From: Ulva prolifera
Taxonomy: Eukaryota; Chlorophyta; Ulvophyceae; Ulvales; Ulvaceae
Assembly: GCA_023078555.1 (NCBI GenBank)
Contig: CM041197.1
Span: forward strand, 10,757,160-10,821,159
Direction: 5' to 3'
Length of the DNA: 64,000 nucleotides
Shown: in pieces, positions 48,009-60,667 of the stretch
Position numbering within the stretch: the stretch's first letter is position 1
Layout: every line of letters begins with the position of its first letter
The notes under the pieces: model-generated
What the model saw: the letters and a program-made list of their open reading frames with translations, nothing else
Databases searched by the model: none
What the model was told of the DNA's origin: nothing
Made by a program: the position numbers and the translations under genes

Positions 48009-48031
48009 ATGAGCGACGACCTGTGTAGACG
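48009..48031 (-). repeat. Right terminal inverted repeat of KDZ-like element
   Basis: ATGAGCGACGACCTG through TAGACG is the exact reverse complement of 39562-39584. The next base begins minisatellite sequence (TATGTCGGCATGG). Confidence 0.9.
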
Positions 48032-48649
48032 TATGTCGGCATGGTTCCATGTCCGTGCAGTATGTCGGGCACTATGTCGGGCACTATGTAGGCATGGCTC
48101 CATGTCCGTGCAGTATGCCGGGCACTATGTCGGGCACTATGTAGGCATGGTTCCATGTCCGTGCAGTATGCCGGGCACTATGTCGGGCACTATGTAGGCA
48201 TGGTTCCATGTCCGTGCAGTGTGTCGGGCACTATGTCGGGCACTATGTTGGGCACTATGTCGGCATGGTTCCATGTCCGTGCAGTATGTCGGGCACTATG
48301 TCGGGCACTATGTAGGCATGGTTCCATGTCCGTGCAGTATGCCGGGCACTATGTCGGGCACTGTGTAGGCATGGTTCCATGTCCGTGCAGTATGCCGGGC
48401 ACTATGTCGGGCACAATGTAGGAATGGTTCCATGTCCATGCAGTGTGTCGGGCACTATGTCGGGCACTATGTTGGGCACTATGTAGGCATGGTTCCATGT
48501 CCGTGCAGTATGTTGGGCACTATGTTGTGCACTATGTAGGCATGGTTCCATGTCCGTGCAGTATGTTGGGCACTATGTTGCGCACTATGTAGGCATGGTT
48601 CCATGTCCGTGCAGTATGCCGGGCACTATGTCGGGCACTATGTAGGCAT

Positions 48650-49970
48650 GGTTCCATGTCCGTGCAGTATGCCGGGCACTATGTCGGGCACTATGTAGGC
48701 ATGGTTCCATGTCCGTGCAGTATGCCGGGCACTATGTTGGGCACTATGTTAAGCACTATGTCGGCATGGTTCCATGTCCGTGCAGTGTGTTGGGCACTAT
48801 GTTGGGAACTATGTAGGCATGGTTCCATGTCCGTGCAGTGTGTTGGGCACTATGTTGGGCACTATGTCGGCATGGTTCCATGTCCGTGCAGTATGTCGGG
48901 CACTATGTCAGGCACTATGTAGGCATGGTTCCATGTCCGTGCAGTATGTTGGGCACTATGTTGTGCACTATGTAGGCATGGTTCCATGTCCGTGCAGTGT
49001 GTTGGGCACTATGTTGGGAACTATGTAGGCATGGTTCCATGTCCGTGCAGTGTGTTGGGCACTATGTTGGGCACTATGTCGGCATGGTTCCATGTCCGTG
49101 CAGTATGTCGGGCACTATGTCAGGCACTATGTAGGCATGGTTCCATGTCCGTGCAGTATGCCGGGCACTATGTCGGGCACTATGTAGGCATGGTTCCATG
49201 TCCATGCAGTATGTTGGGCACTATGTTGGGCACTATGTAGGCATGGTTCCATGTCCGTGCAGTGTGTCGGGCACTATGTCGGGCACTATGTTGGGCACTA
49301 TGTAGGCATGGTTCCATGTCCGTGCAGTATGCCGGGCACTATGTCGGGCACTATGTAGGCATGGTTCCATGTCCGTGCAGTATGCCGGGCACTATGTTGG
49401 GCACTATGTTAAGCACTATGTCGGCATGGTTCCATGTCCGTGCAGTGTGTTGGGCACTATGTTGGGAACTATGTAGGCATGGTTCCATGTCCGTGCAGTG
49501 TGTTGGGCACTATGTTGGGCACTATGTCGGCATGGTTCCATGTCCGTGCAGTATGTCGGGCACTATGTCAGGCACTATGTAGGCATGGTTCCATGTCCGT
49601 GCAGTATGTTGGGCACTATGTTGTGCACTATGTAGGCATGGTTCCATGTCCGTGCAGTGTGTTGGGCACTATGTTGGGAACTATGTAGGCATGGTTCCAT
49701 GTCCGTGCAGTGTGTTGGGCACTATGTTGGGCACTATGTCGGCATGGTTCCATGTCCGTGCAGTATGTCGGGCACTATGTCAGGCACTATGTAGGCATGG
49801 TTCCATGTCCGTGCAGTATGCCGGGCACTATGTCGGGCACTATGTAGGCATGGTTCCATGTCCATGCAGTATGTTGGGCACTATGTTGGGAACTATGTAG
49901 GCATGGTTCCATGTCCGTGCAGTATGTTGGGCACTATGTTGGGCACTATGTAGGCATGGTTCCATGTCCG
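48650..49970. repeat. 660-bp tandem duplication within minisatellite
   Basis: The rare variant TTAAGCACTATG occurs near 48749 and 49409, and long identical frames start at 48774/49434 and 48986/49646. All are 660 bp apart. Confidence 0.8.
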
Positions 49971-50335
49971 TGCAGTGTGTTGGGCACTATGTTGGGAACT
50001 ATGTAGGCATGGTTCCATGTCCGTGCAGTGTGTTGGGCACTATGTTGGGCACTATGTCGGCATGGTTCCATGTCCGTGCAGTATGTCGGGCACTATGTCA
50101 GGCACTATGTAGGCATGGTTCCATGTCCGTGCAGTATGCCGGGCACTATGTCGGGCACTATGTAGGCATGGTTCCATGTCCATGCAGTATGTTGGGCACT
50201 ATGTTGGGCACTATGTAGGCATGGTTCCATGTCCGTGCAGTGTGCCGGGCACTATGTCGGGCACTATGTTGGGCACTATGTAGGCATGGTTCCATGTCCG
50301 TGCAGTATGTTGGGCACTATGTTGGGCACTATGTA

Positions 50336-53300
50336 GGCATGGTTCCATGTCCGTGCAGTGTGTTGGGCACTATGTTGGGAACTATGTAGGCATGGTTCCA
50401 TGTCCGTGCAGTGTGTTGGGCACTATGTTGGGCACTATGTCGGCATGGTTCCATGTCCGTGCAGTATGTCGGGCACTATGTCAGGCACTATGTAGGCATG
50501 GTTCCATGTCCGTGCAGTATGCCGGGCACTATGTCGGGCACTATGTAGGCATGGTTCCATGTCCGTGCAGTATGTTGGGCACTATGTTGGGCACTATGTA
50601 GGCATGGTTCCATGTCCGAGCAGTGTGTTGGGCACTATGTCGGGCACTATGTTGGGCACTATGTAGGCATGGTTCCATGTCCGTGCAGTATGTTGGGCAC
50701 TATGTTGGGCACTATGTAGGCATGGTTCCATGTCCGTGCAGAGTGTTTTGGGCACTATGTTGGGAACTATGTAGGCATGGTTCCATGTCCGTGCAGTGTG
50801 TTGGGCACTATGTTGGGCACTATGTCGGCATGGTTCCATGTCCGTGCACTATGTCGGGCACTATGTTGGGCACTATGTCGGCATGGTTCCATGTCCGTGC
50901 AGTATGCCGGACACTATGTCGGGCACTATGTAGGCATGGTTCCATGTCCGTGCAGTATGTTGGCCACTATGTTGGGCACTATGTAGGCATGGTTCCATGT
51001 CCGTGCAGTATGCCGGGCACTATGTCGGGCACTATGTAGGCATGGTTCCATGTCCGTGCAGTATGCCGGGCACTATGTCGGGCACTATGTAGGAATGGTT
51101 CCATGTCCATGCAGTGTGTCGGGCACTATGTCGGGCACTATGTTGGGCACTATGTAGGCATGGTTCCATGTCCGTGCAGTATGTTGGGCACTATGTTGGG
51201 CACTATGTAGGCATGGTTCCATGTCCGTGCAGTGTGTTGGGCACTATGTTGGGAACTATGTAGGCATGGTTCCATGTCCGTGCAGTGTGTTGGGCACTAT
51301 GTTGGGCACTATGTAGGCATGGTTCCATGTCCGTGCAGTGTGTTGGGCACTATGTTGGGAACTATGTAGGCATGGTTCCATGTCCGTGCAGTGTGTTGGG
51401 CACTATGTTGGGCACTATGTCGGCATGGTTCCATGTCCGTGCAGTATGTCGGGCACTATGTCAGGCACTATGTAGGCATGGTTCCATGTCCGTGCAGTAT
51501 GCCGGGCACTATGTCGGGCACTATGTAGGCATGGTTCCATGTCCATGCAGTATGTTGGGCACTATGTCGGGCACTATGTAGGCATGGTTCCATGTCCGTG
51601 CAGTGTGTCGGGCACTATGTCGGGCACTATGTTGGGCACTATGTAGGCATGGTTCCATGTCCGTGCAGTATGTTGGGCACTATGTTGGGCACTATGTAGG
51701 CATGGTTCCATGTCCGTGCAGTGTGTTGGGCACTATGTTGGGAACTATGTAGGCATGGTTCCATGTCCGTGCAGTGTGTTGGGCACTATGTTGGGCACTA
51801 TGTAGGCATGGTTCCATGTCCGTGCAGTATGCCGGGCACTATGTTGGGCACTATGTAGGCATGGTTCCATGTCCGTGCAGTATGCCGGGCACTATGTCGG
51901 GCACTATGTAGGCATGGTTCCATGTACGTGCGGTATGTCGGGCACTATGTCGGGCGGTATGCTGGGCACTATGTCGGGCACTGTGTTGGGCACTGTGTAG
52001 GCATGGTTCCATGTCCGTGCAGTGTGTTGGGCACTATGTTGGGAACTATGTAGGCATGGTTCCATGTCCGTGCAGTGTGTTGGGCACTATGTTGGGCACT
52101 ATGTCGGCATGGTTCCATGTCCGTGCAGTATGTCGGGCACTATGTCAGGCACTATGTAGGCATGGTTCCATGTCCGTGCAGTATGCCGGGCACTATGTCG
52201 GGCACTATGTAGGCATGGTTCCATGTCCGTGCAGTATGTTGGGCACTATGTTGGGCACTATGTAGGCATGGTTCCATGTCCGAGCAGTGTGTTGGGCACT
52301 ATGTCGGGCACTATGTTGGGCACTATGTAGGCATGGTTCCATGTCCGTGCAGTATGTTGGGCACTATGTTGGGCACTATGTAGGCATGGTTCCATGTCCG
52401 TGCAGAGTGTTTTGGGCACTATGTTGGGAACTATGTAGGCATGGTTCCATGTCCGTGCAGTGTGTTGGGCACTATGTTGGGCACTATGTCGGCATGGTTC
52501 CATGTCCGTGCACTATGTCGGGCACTATGTTGGGCACTATGTCGGCATGGTTCCATGTCCGTGCAGTATGCCGGACACTATGTCGGGCACTATGTAGGCA
52601 TGGTTCCATGTCCGTGCAGTATGTTGGCCACTATGTTGGGCACTATGTAGGCATGGTTCCATGTCCGTGCAGTATGCCGGGCACTATGTCGGGCACTATG
52701 TAGGCATGGTTCCATGTCCGTGCAGTATGCCGGGCACTATGTCGGGCACTATGTAGGAATGGTTCCATGTCCATGCAGTGTGTCGGGCACTATGTCGGGC
52801 ACTATGTTGGGCACTATGTAGGCATGGTTCCATGTCCGTGCAGTATGTTGGGCACTATGTTGGGCACTATGTAGGCATGGTTCCATGTCCGTGCAGTGTG
52901 TTGGGCACTATGTTGGGAACTATGTAGGCATGGTTCCATGTCCGTGCAGTGTGTTGGGCACTATGTTGGGCACTATGTAGGCATGGTTCCATGTCCGTGC
53001 AGTGTGTTGGGCACTATGTTGGGAACTATGTAGGCATGGTTCCATGTCCGTGCAGTGTGTTGGGCACTATGTTGGGCACTATGTCGGCATGGTTCCATGT
53101 CCGTGCAGTATGTCGGGCACTATGTCAGGCACTATGTAGGCATGGTTCCATGTCCGTGCAGTATGCCGGGCACTATGTCGGGCACTATGTAGGCATGGTT
53201 CCATGTCCATGCAGTATGTTGGGCACTATGTCGGGCACTATGTAGGCATGGTTCCATGTCCGTGCAGTGTGTCGGGCACTATGTCGGGCACTATGTTGGG

Positions 53301-53663
53301 CACTATGTAGGCATGGTTCCATGTCCGTGCAGTATGTTGGGCACTATGTTGGGCACTATGTAGGCATGGTTCCATGTCCGTGCAGTGTGTTGGGCACTAT
53401 GTTGGGAACTATGTAGGCATGGTTCCATGTCCGTGCAGTGTGTTGGGCACTATGTTGGGCACTATGTAGGCATGGTTCCATGTCCGTGCAGTATGCCGGG
53501 CACTATGTTGGGCACTATGTAGGCATGGTTCCATGTCCGTGCAGTATGCCGGGCACTATGTCGGGCACTATGTAGGCATGGTTCCATGTACGTGCGGTAT
53601 GTCGGGCACTATGTCGGGCGGTATGCTGGGCACTATGTCGGGCACTGTGTTGGGCACTGTGTA
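50336..53663. repeat. 1,664-bp tandem duplication within minisatellite
   Basis: Landmarks recur exactly 1,664 bp apart: 50347/52011, 50623/52287 (variant CCGAGCAG), 50777/52441, 51285/52949, and the TGTACGTGCGG variant at about 51921/53585. Similarity stops on both sides. Confidence 0.88.
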
Positions 53664-56033
53664 GGCATGGTTCCATGTCCGTGCAGTATGCTGGGCACTA
53701 TGTCGGGCACTATGTAGGAATGGTTCCATGTCCATGCAGTGTGTCGGGCACTATGTCGGGCACTATGTTGGGCACTATGTAGGCATGGTTCCATGTCCGT
53801 GCAGTATGTTGGGCACTATGTTGGGCACTATGTAGGCATGGTTCCATGTCCGTGCAGTGTGTTGGGCACTATGTTGGGAACTATGTAGGCATGGTTCCAT
53901 GTCCGTGCAGTGTGTTGGGCACTGTGTTGGGCACTGTGTAGGCATGGTTCCATGTCCGTGCAGTATGCTGGGCACTATGTCGGGCACTATGTAGGAATGG
54001 TTCCATGTCCATGCAGTGTGTCGGGCACTATGTCGGGCACTATGTTGGGCACTATGTAGGCATGGTTCCATGTCCGTGCAGTATGTTGGGCACTATGTTG
54101 GGCACTATGTAGGCATGGTTCCATGTCCGTGCAGTATGCCGGGCACTATGTTGGGCACTATGTCGGCATGGTTCCATGTCCGTGCACTATGTCGGGCACT
54201 ATGTTGGGCACTATGTCGGCATGGTTCCATGTCCGTGCAGTATGCCGGACACTATGTCGGGCACTATGTAGGCATGGTTCCATGTCCGTGCAGTATGTTG
54301 GCCACTATGTTGGGCACTATGTAGGCATGGTTCCATGTCCGTGCAGTATGCCGGGCACTATGTCGGGCACTATGTAGGCATGGTTCCATGTCCGTGCAGT
54401 ATGCCGGGCACTATGTCGGGCACTATGTAGGAATGGTTCCATGTCCATGCAGTGTGTCGGGCACTATGTCGGGCACTATGTTGGGCACTATGTAGGCATG
54501 GTTCCATGTCCGTGCAGTATGTTGGGCACTATGTTGGGCACTATGTAGGCATGGTTCCATGTCCGTGCAGTGTGTTGGGCACTATGTTGGGAACTATGTA
54601 GGCATGGTTCCATGTCCGTGCAGTGTGTTGGGCACTATGTTGGGCACTATGTCGGCATGGTTCCATTTCCGTGCAGTATGTCGGGCACTATGTCAGGCAC
54701 TATGTAGGCATGGTTCCATGTCCGTGCAGTATGTCGGGCACTATGTTGGGCACTATGTAGGCATGGTTCCATGTCCGTGCAGTATGCCGGGCACTATGTC
54801 GGGCACTATGTAGGCATGGTTCCATGTACGTGCGGTATGTCGGGCACTATGTCGGGCGGTATGTTGGGCACTATGTCGGGCACTGTGTTGGGCACTATGT
54901 AGGCATGGTTCCATGTCCGTGCAGTATGCCGGGCACTATGTCGGGCACTATGTAGGCATGGTTCCATGTCCATGCAGTGTGTCGGGCACTATGTCGGGCA
55001 CTATGTTGGGCACTATGTAGGCATGGTTCCATGTCCGTGCAGTATGTTGGGCACTATGTTGGGCACTATGTAGGCATGGTTCCATGTCCGTGCAGTGTGT
55101 TGGGCACTATGTTGGGAACTATGTAGGCATGGTTCCATGTCCGTGCAGTGTGTTGGGCACTATGTTGGGCACTATGTAGGCATGGTTCCATGTCCGTGCA
55201 GTATGCCGGGCACTATGTTGGGCACTATGTAGGCATGGTTCCATGTCCGTGCAGTATGCCGGGCACTATGTCGGGCACTATGTAGGCATGGTTCCATGTA
55301 CGTGCGGTATGTCGGGCACTATGTCGGGGCGGTATGCTGGGCACTATGTCGGGCACTGTGTTGGGCACTGTGTAGGCATGGTTCCATGTCCGTGCAGTAT
55401 GCTGGGCACTATGTCGGGCACTATGTAGGAATGGTTCCATGTCCATGCAGTGTGTCGGGCACTATGTCGGGCACTATGTTGGGCACTATGTAGGCATGGT
55501 TCCATGTCCGTGCAGTATGTTGGGCACTATGTTGGGCACTATGTAGGCATGGTTCCATGTCCGTGCAGTGTGTTGGGCACTATGTTGGGAACTATGTAGG
55601 CATGGTTCCATGTCCGTGCAGTGTGTTGGGCACTATGTTGGGCACTATGTCGGCATGGTTCCATGTCCGTGCAGTATGTCGGGCACTATGTCGGGCACTA
55701 TGTTGGGCACTATGTAGGCATGGTTCCATGTCCGTGCAGTATGCCGGGCACTATGTCGGGCACTATGTAGGCATGGTTCCATGTCCATGCAGTATGTTGG
55801 GCACTATGTTGGGCACTATGTAGGCATGGTTCCATGTCCGTGCAGTGTGTTGGGCACTATGTCGGCATGGTTCCATGTCCGTGCAGTATGCCGGGCACTA
55901 TGTCGGGCACTATGTAGGCATGGTTCCATGTCCATGCAGTATGTTGGGCACTATGTTGGGCACTATGTAGGCATGGTTCCATGTCCGTGCAGTATGTTGG
56001 GCACTATGTTGGGCACTATGTAGGCATGGTTCC

Positions 56034-59000
56034 ATGTCCGTGCAGTGTGTTGGGCACTATGTTGGGAACTATGTAGGCATGGTTCCATGTCCGTGCAGTG
56101 TGTTGGGCACTATGTTGGGCACTATGTCGGCATGGTTCCATGTCCGTGCAGTATGTCGGGCACTATGTCAGGCACTATGTAGGCATGGTTCCATGTCCGT
56201 GCAGTATGCCGGGCACTATGTCGGGCACTATGTAGGCATGGTTCCATGTCCATGCAGTATGTTGGGCACTATGTTGGGCACTATGTAGGCATGGTTCCAT
56301 GTCCGTGCAGTGTGTCGGGCACTATGTCGGGCACTATGTTGGGCACTATGTAGGCATGGTTCCATGTCCGTGCAGTATGTTGGGCACTATGTTGGGCACT
56401 ATGTAGGCATGGTTCCATGTCCGTGCAGTGTGTTGGGCACTATGTTGGGAACTATGTAGGCATGGTTCCATGTCCGTGCAGTGTGTTGGGCACTATGTTG
56501 GGCACTATGTCGGCATGGTTCCATGTCCGTGCAGTATGTCGGGCACTATGTCAGGCACTATGTAGGCATGGTTCCATGTCCGTGCAGTATGCCGGGCACT
56601 ATGTCGGGCACTATGTAGGCATGGTTCCATGTCCATGCAGTATGTTGGGCACTATGTTGGGCACTATGTAGGCATGGTTCCATGTCCGTGCAGTGTGTCG
56701 GGCACTATGTCGGGCACTATGTTGGGCACTATGTAGGCATGGTTCCATGTCCGTGCAGTATGTTGGGCACTATGTTGGGCACTATGTAGGCATGGTTCCA
56801 TGTCCGTGCAGTGTGTTGGGCACTATGTTGGGAACTATGTAGGCATGGTTCCATGTCCGTGCAGTGTGTTGGGCACTATGTTGGGCACTATGTCGGCATG
56901 GTTCCATGTCCGTGCAGTATGTCGGGCACTATGTCAGGCACTATGTAGGCATGGTTCCATGTCCGTGCAGTATGCCGGGCACTATGTCGGGCACTATGTA
57001 GGCATGGTTCCATGTCCATGCAGTATGTTGGGCACTATGTTGGGCACTATGTAGGCATGGTTCCATGTCCGTGCAGTGTGTCGGGCTCTATGTCGGGCAC
57101 TATGTTGGGCACTATGTAGGCATGGTTCCATGTCCGTGCAGTATGTTGGGCACTATGTTGGGCACTATGTAGGCATGGTTCCATGTCCGTGCAGTGTGTT
57201 GGGCACTATGTTGGGAACTATGTAGGCATGGTTCCATGTCCGTGCACTATGTCGGGCACTATGTTGGGCACTATGTAGGCATGGTTCCATGTCCGTGCAG
57301 TATGTTGGGCACTATGTTGGGCACTATGTAGGCATGGTTCCATGTCCGTGCAGTGTGTTGGGCACTATGTTGGGAACTATGTAGGCATGGTTCCATGTCC
57401 GTGCAGTGTGTTGGGCACTATGTTGGGCACTATGTCGGCATGGTTCCATGTCCGTGCAGTATGTCGGGCACTATGTCAGGCACTATGTAGGCATGGTTCC
57501 ATGTCCGTGCAGTATGCCGGGCACTATGTCGGGCACTATGTAGGCATGGTTCCATGTCCATGCAGTATGTTGGGCACTATGTTGGGCACTATGTAGGCAT
57601 GGTTCCATGTCCGTGCAGTGTGTCGGGCACTATGTCGGGCACTATGTTGGGCACTATGTAGGCATGGTTCCATGTCCGTGCAGTATGTTGGGCACTATGT
57701 TGGGCACTATGTAGGCATGGTTCCATGTCCGTGCAGTGTGTTGGGCACTATGTTGGGAACTATGTAGGCATGGTTCCATGTCCGTGCAGTGTGTTGGGCA
57801 CTATGTTGGGCACTATGTCGGCATGGTTCCATGTCCGTGCAGTATGTTGGCCACTATGTTGGGCACTATGTAGGCATGGTTCCATGTCCGTGCAGTATGC
57901 CGGGCACTATGTCGGGCACTATGTAGGCATGGTTCCATGTCCGTGCAGTATGCCGGGCACTATGTCGGGCACTATGTAGGAATGGTTCCATGTCCATGCA
58001 GTGTGTCGGGCACTATGTCGGGCACTATGTTGGGCACTATGTAGGCATGGTTCCATGTCCGTGCAGTATGTTGGGCACTATGTTGGGCACTATGTAGGCA
58101 TGGTTCCATGTCCGTGCAGTGTGTTGGGCACTATGTTGGGAACTATGTAGGCATGGTTCCATGTCCGTGCAGTGTGTTGGGCACTATGTTGGGCACTATG
58201 TCGGCATGGTTCCATTTCCGTGCAGTATGTCGGGCACTATGTCAGGCACTATGTAGGCATGGTTCCATGTCCGTGCAGTATGTCGGGCACTATGTTGGGC
58301 ACTATGTAGGCATGGTTCCATGTCCGTGCAGTATGCCGGGCACTATGTCGGGCACTATGTAGGCATGGTTCCATGTACGTGCGGTATGTCGGGCACTATG
58401 TCGGGCGGTATGTTGGGCACTATGTCGGGCACTGTGTTGGGCACTATGTAGGCATGGTTCCATGTCCGTGCAGTATGCCGGGCACTATGTCGGGCACTAT
58501 GTAGGCATGGTTCCATGTCCATGCAGTGTGTCGGGCACTATGTCGGGCACTATGTTGGGCACTATGTAGGCATGGTTCCATGTCCGTGCAGTATGTTGGG
58601 CACTATGTTGGGCACTATGTAGGCATGGTTCCATGTCCGTGCAGTGTGTTGGGCACTATGTTGGGAACTATGTAGGCATGGTTCCATGTCCGTGCAGTGT
58701 GTTGGGCACTATGTTGGGCACTATGTAGGCATGGTTCCATGTCCGTGCAGTATGCCGGGCACTATGTTGGGCACTATGTAGGCATGGTTCCATGTCCGTG
58801 CAGTATGCCGGGCACTATGTCGGGCACTATGTAGGCATGGTTCCATGTACGTGCGGTATGTCGGGCACTATGTCGGGCGGTATGCTGGGCACTATGTCGG
58901 GCACTGTGTTGGGCACTGTGTAGGCATGGTTCCATGTCCGTGCAGTATGCCGGGCACTATGTCGGGCACTATGTAGGAATGGTTCCATGTCCATGCAGTG

Positions 59001-60667
59001 TGTCGGGCACTATGTCGGGCACTATGTTGGGCACTATGTAGGCATGGTTCCATGTCCGTGCAGTATGTTGGGCACTATGTTGGGCACTATGTAGGCATGG
59101 TTCCATGTCCGTGCAGTGTGTTGGGCACTATGTTGGGAACTATGTAGGCATGGTTCCATGTCCGTGCAGTGTGTTGGGCACTATGTTGGGCACTATGTCG
59201 GCATGGTTCCATGTCCATGCAGTATGTCGGGCACTATGTCAGGCACTATGTAGGCATGGTTCCATGTCCGTGCAGTATGCCGGGCACTATGTCGGGCACT
59301 ATGTAGGCATGGTTCCATGTCCATGCAGTATGTTGGGCACTATGTTGGGCACTATGTAGGCATGGTTCCATGTCCGTGCAGTGTGTCGGGCTCTATGTCG
59401 GGCACTATGTTGGGCACTATGTAGGCATGGTTCCATGTCCGTGCAGTATGTTGGGCACTATGTTGGGCACTATGTAGGCATGGTTCCATGTCCGTGCAGT
59501 GTGTTGGGCACTATGTTGGGAACTATGTAGGCATGGTTCCATGTCCGTGCACTATGTCGGGCACTATGTTGGGCACTATGTAGGCATGGTTCCATGTCCG
59601 TGCAGTATGTTGGGCACTATGTTGGGCACTATGTAGGCATGGTTCCATGTCCGTGCAGTGTGTTGGGCACTATGATGGGAACTATGTAGGCATGGTTCCA
59701 TGTCCGTGCAGTGTGTTGGGCACTATGTTGGGCACTATGTCGGCATGGTTCCATGTCCGTGCAGTATGTCGGGCACTATGTCAGGCACTATGTAGGCATG
59801 GTTCCATGTCCGTGCAGTATGCCGGGCACTATGTCGGGCACTATGTAGGCATGGTTCCATGTCCATGCAGTATGTTGGGCACTATGTTGGGCACTATGTA
59901 GGCATGGTTCCATGTCCGTGCAGTGTGTCGGGCACTATGTCGGGCACTATGTTGGGCACTATGTAGGCATGGTTCCATGTCCGTGCAGTATGTTGGGCAC
60001 TATGTTGGGCACTATGTAGGCATGGTTCCATGTCCGTGCAGTGTGTTGGGCACTATGTTGGGAACTATGTAGGCATGGTTCCATGTCCGTGCAGTGTGTT
60101 GGGCACTATGTTGGGCAGTATGTCGGCATGGTTCCATGTCCGTGCAGTATGTCGGGCACTATGTCAGGCACTATGTAGGCATGGTTCCATGTCCGTGCAG
60201 TATGCCGGGCACTATGTCGGGCACTATGTAGGCATGGTTCCATGTCCATGCAGTATGTTGGGCACTATGTTGGGCACTATGTAGGCATGGTTCCATGTCC
60301 GTGCAGTGTGTCGGGCTCTATGTCGGGCACTATGTTGGGCACTATGTAGGCATGGTTCCATGTCCGTGCAGTATGTTGGGCACTATGTTGGGCACTATGT
60401 AGGCATGGTTCCATGTCCGTGCAGTGTGTTGGGCACTATGTTGGGAACTATGTAGGCATGGTTCCATGTCCGTGCAGTGTGTTGGGCACTATGTTGGGCA
60501 CTATGTCGGCATGGTTCCATGTCCGTGCAGTATTTCGGGCACTATGTCAGGCACTATGTAGGCATGGTTCCATGTCCGTGCAGTATGCCGGGCACTATGT
60601 CGGGCACTATGTAGGCATGGTTCCATGTCCGTGCAGTATGTTGGGCACTATGTTGGGCACTATGTAG
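56034..60667. repeat. 383-bp higher-order repeat zone in minisatellite
   Basis: Identical blocks start at 56034, 56417 and 56800, at 57342 and 57725, and at 59647, 60030 and 60413. All are 383 bp apart, equal to six 53-bp units plus one 65-bp unit. The 49964/50347 pair shows the same period. Confidence 0.85.

Larger units (their letters stand above)
39562..48031. mobile_element. KDZ/Plavaka-like DNA transposon with 23-bp terminal inverted repeats
   Basis: The left end, starting CGTCTACACAGGTCG, is perfectly matched as reverse complement by the 23 bases ending at 48031. The left end sits exactly where the satellite sequence breaks off. The right end sits exactly where the 53-bp minisatellite begins. 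CGCTCAT/ATGAGCG motifs cluster inside both ends. The interior carries a minus-strand spliced transposase-like gene. No target duplication is visible: the 8 bases outside the left end are ACCTCATC and outside the right end TATGTCGG. KDZ elements normally make 8-bp duplications, so one or both flanks have been altered or the join is an assembly product. Confidence 0.75.

Noticed and set aside
39554-48039. 8-bp target duplication around the KDZ-like element
   Set aside because: Flanks ACCTCATC and TATGTCGG do not match, so no duplication is claimed.
47275-48156. 293-codon minus frame spanning the right terminus of the KDZ-like element
   Set aside because: It crosses the hairpin repeat, the terminal repeat and the minisatellite, so it is a chance read-through of repeats.
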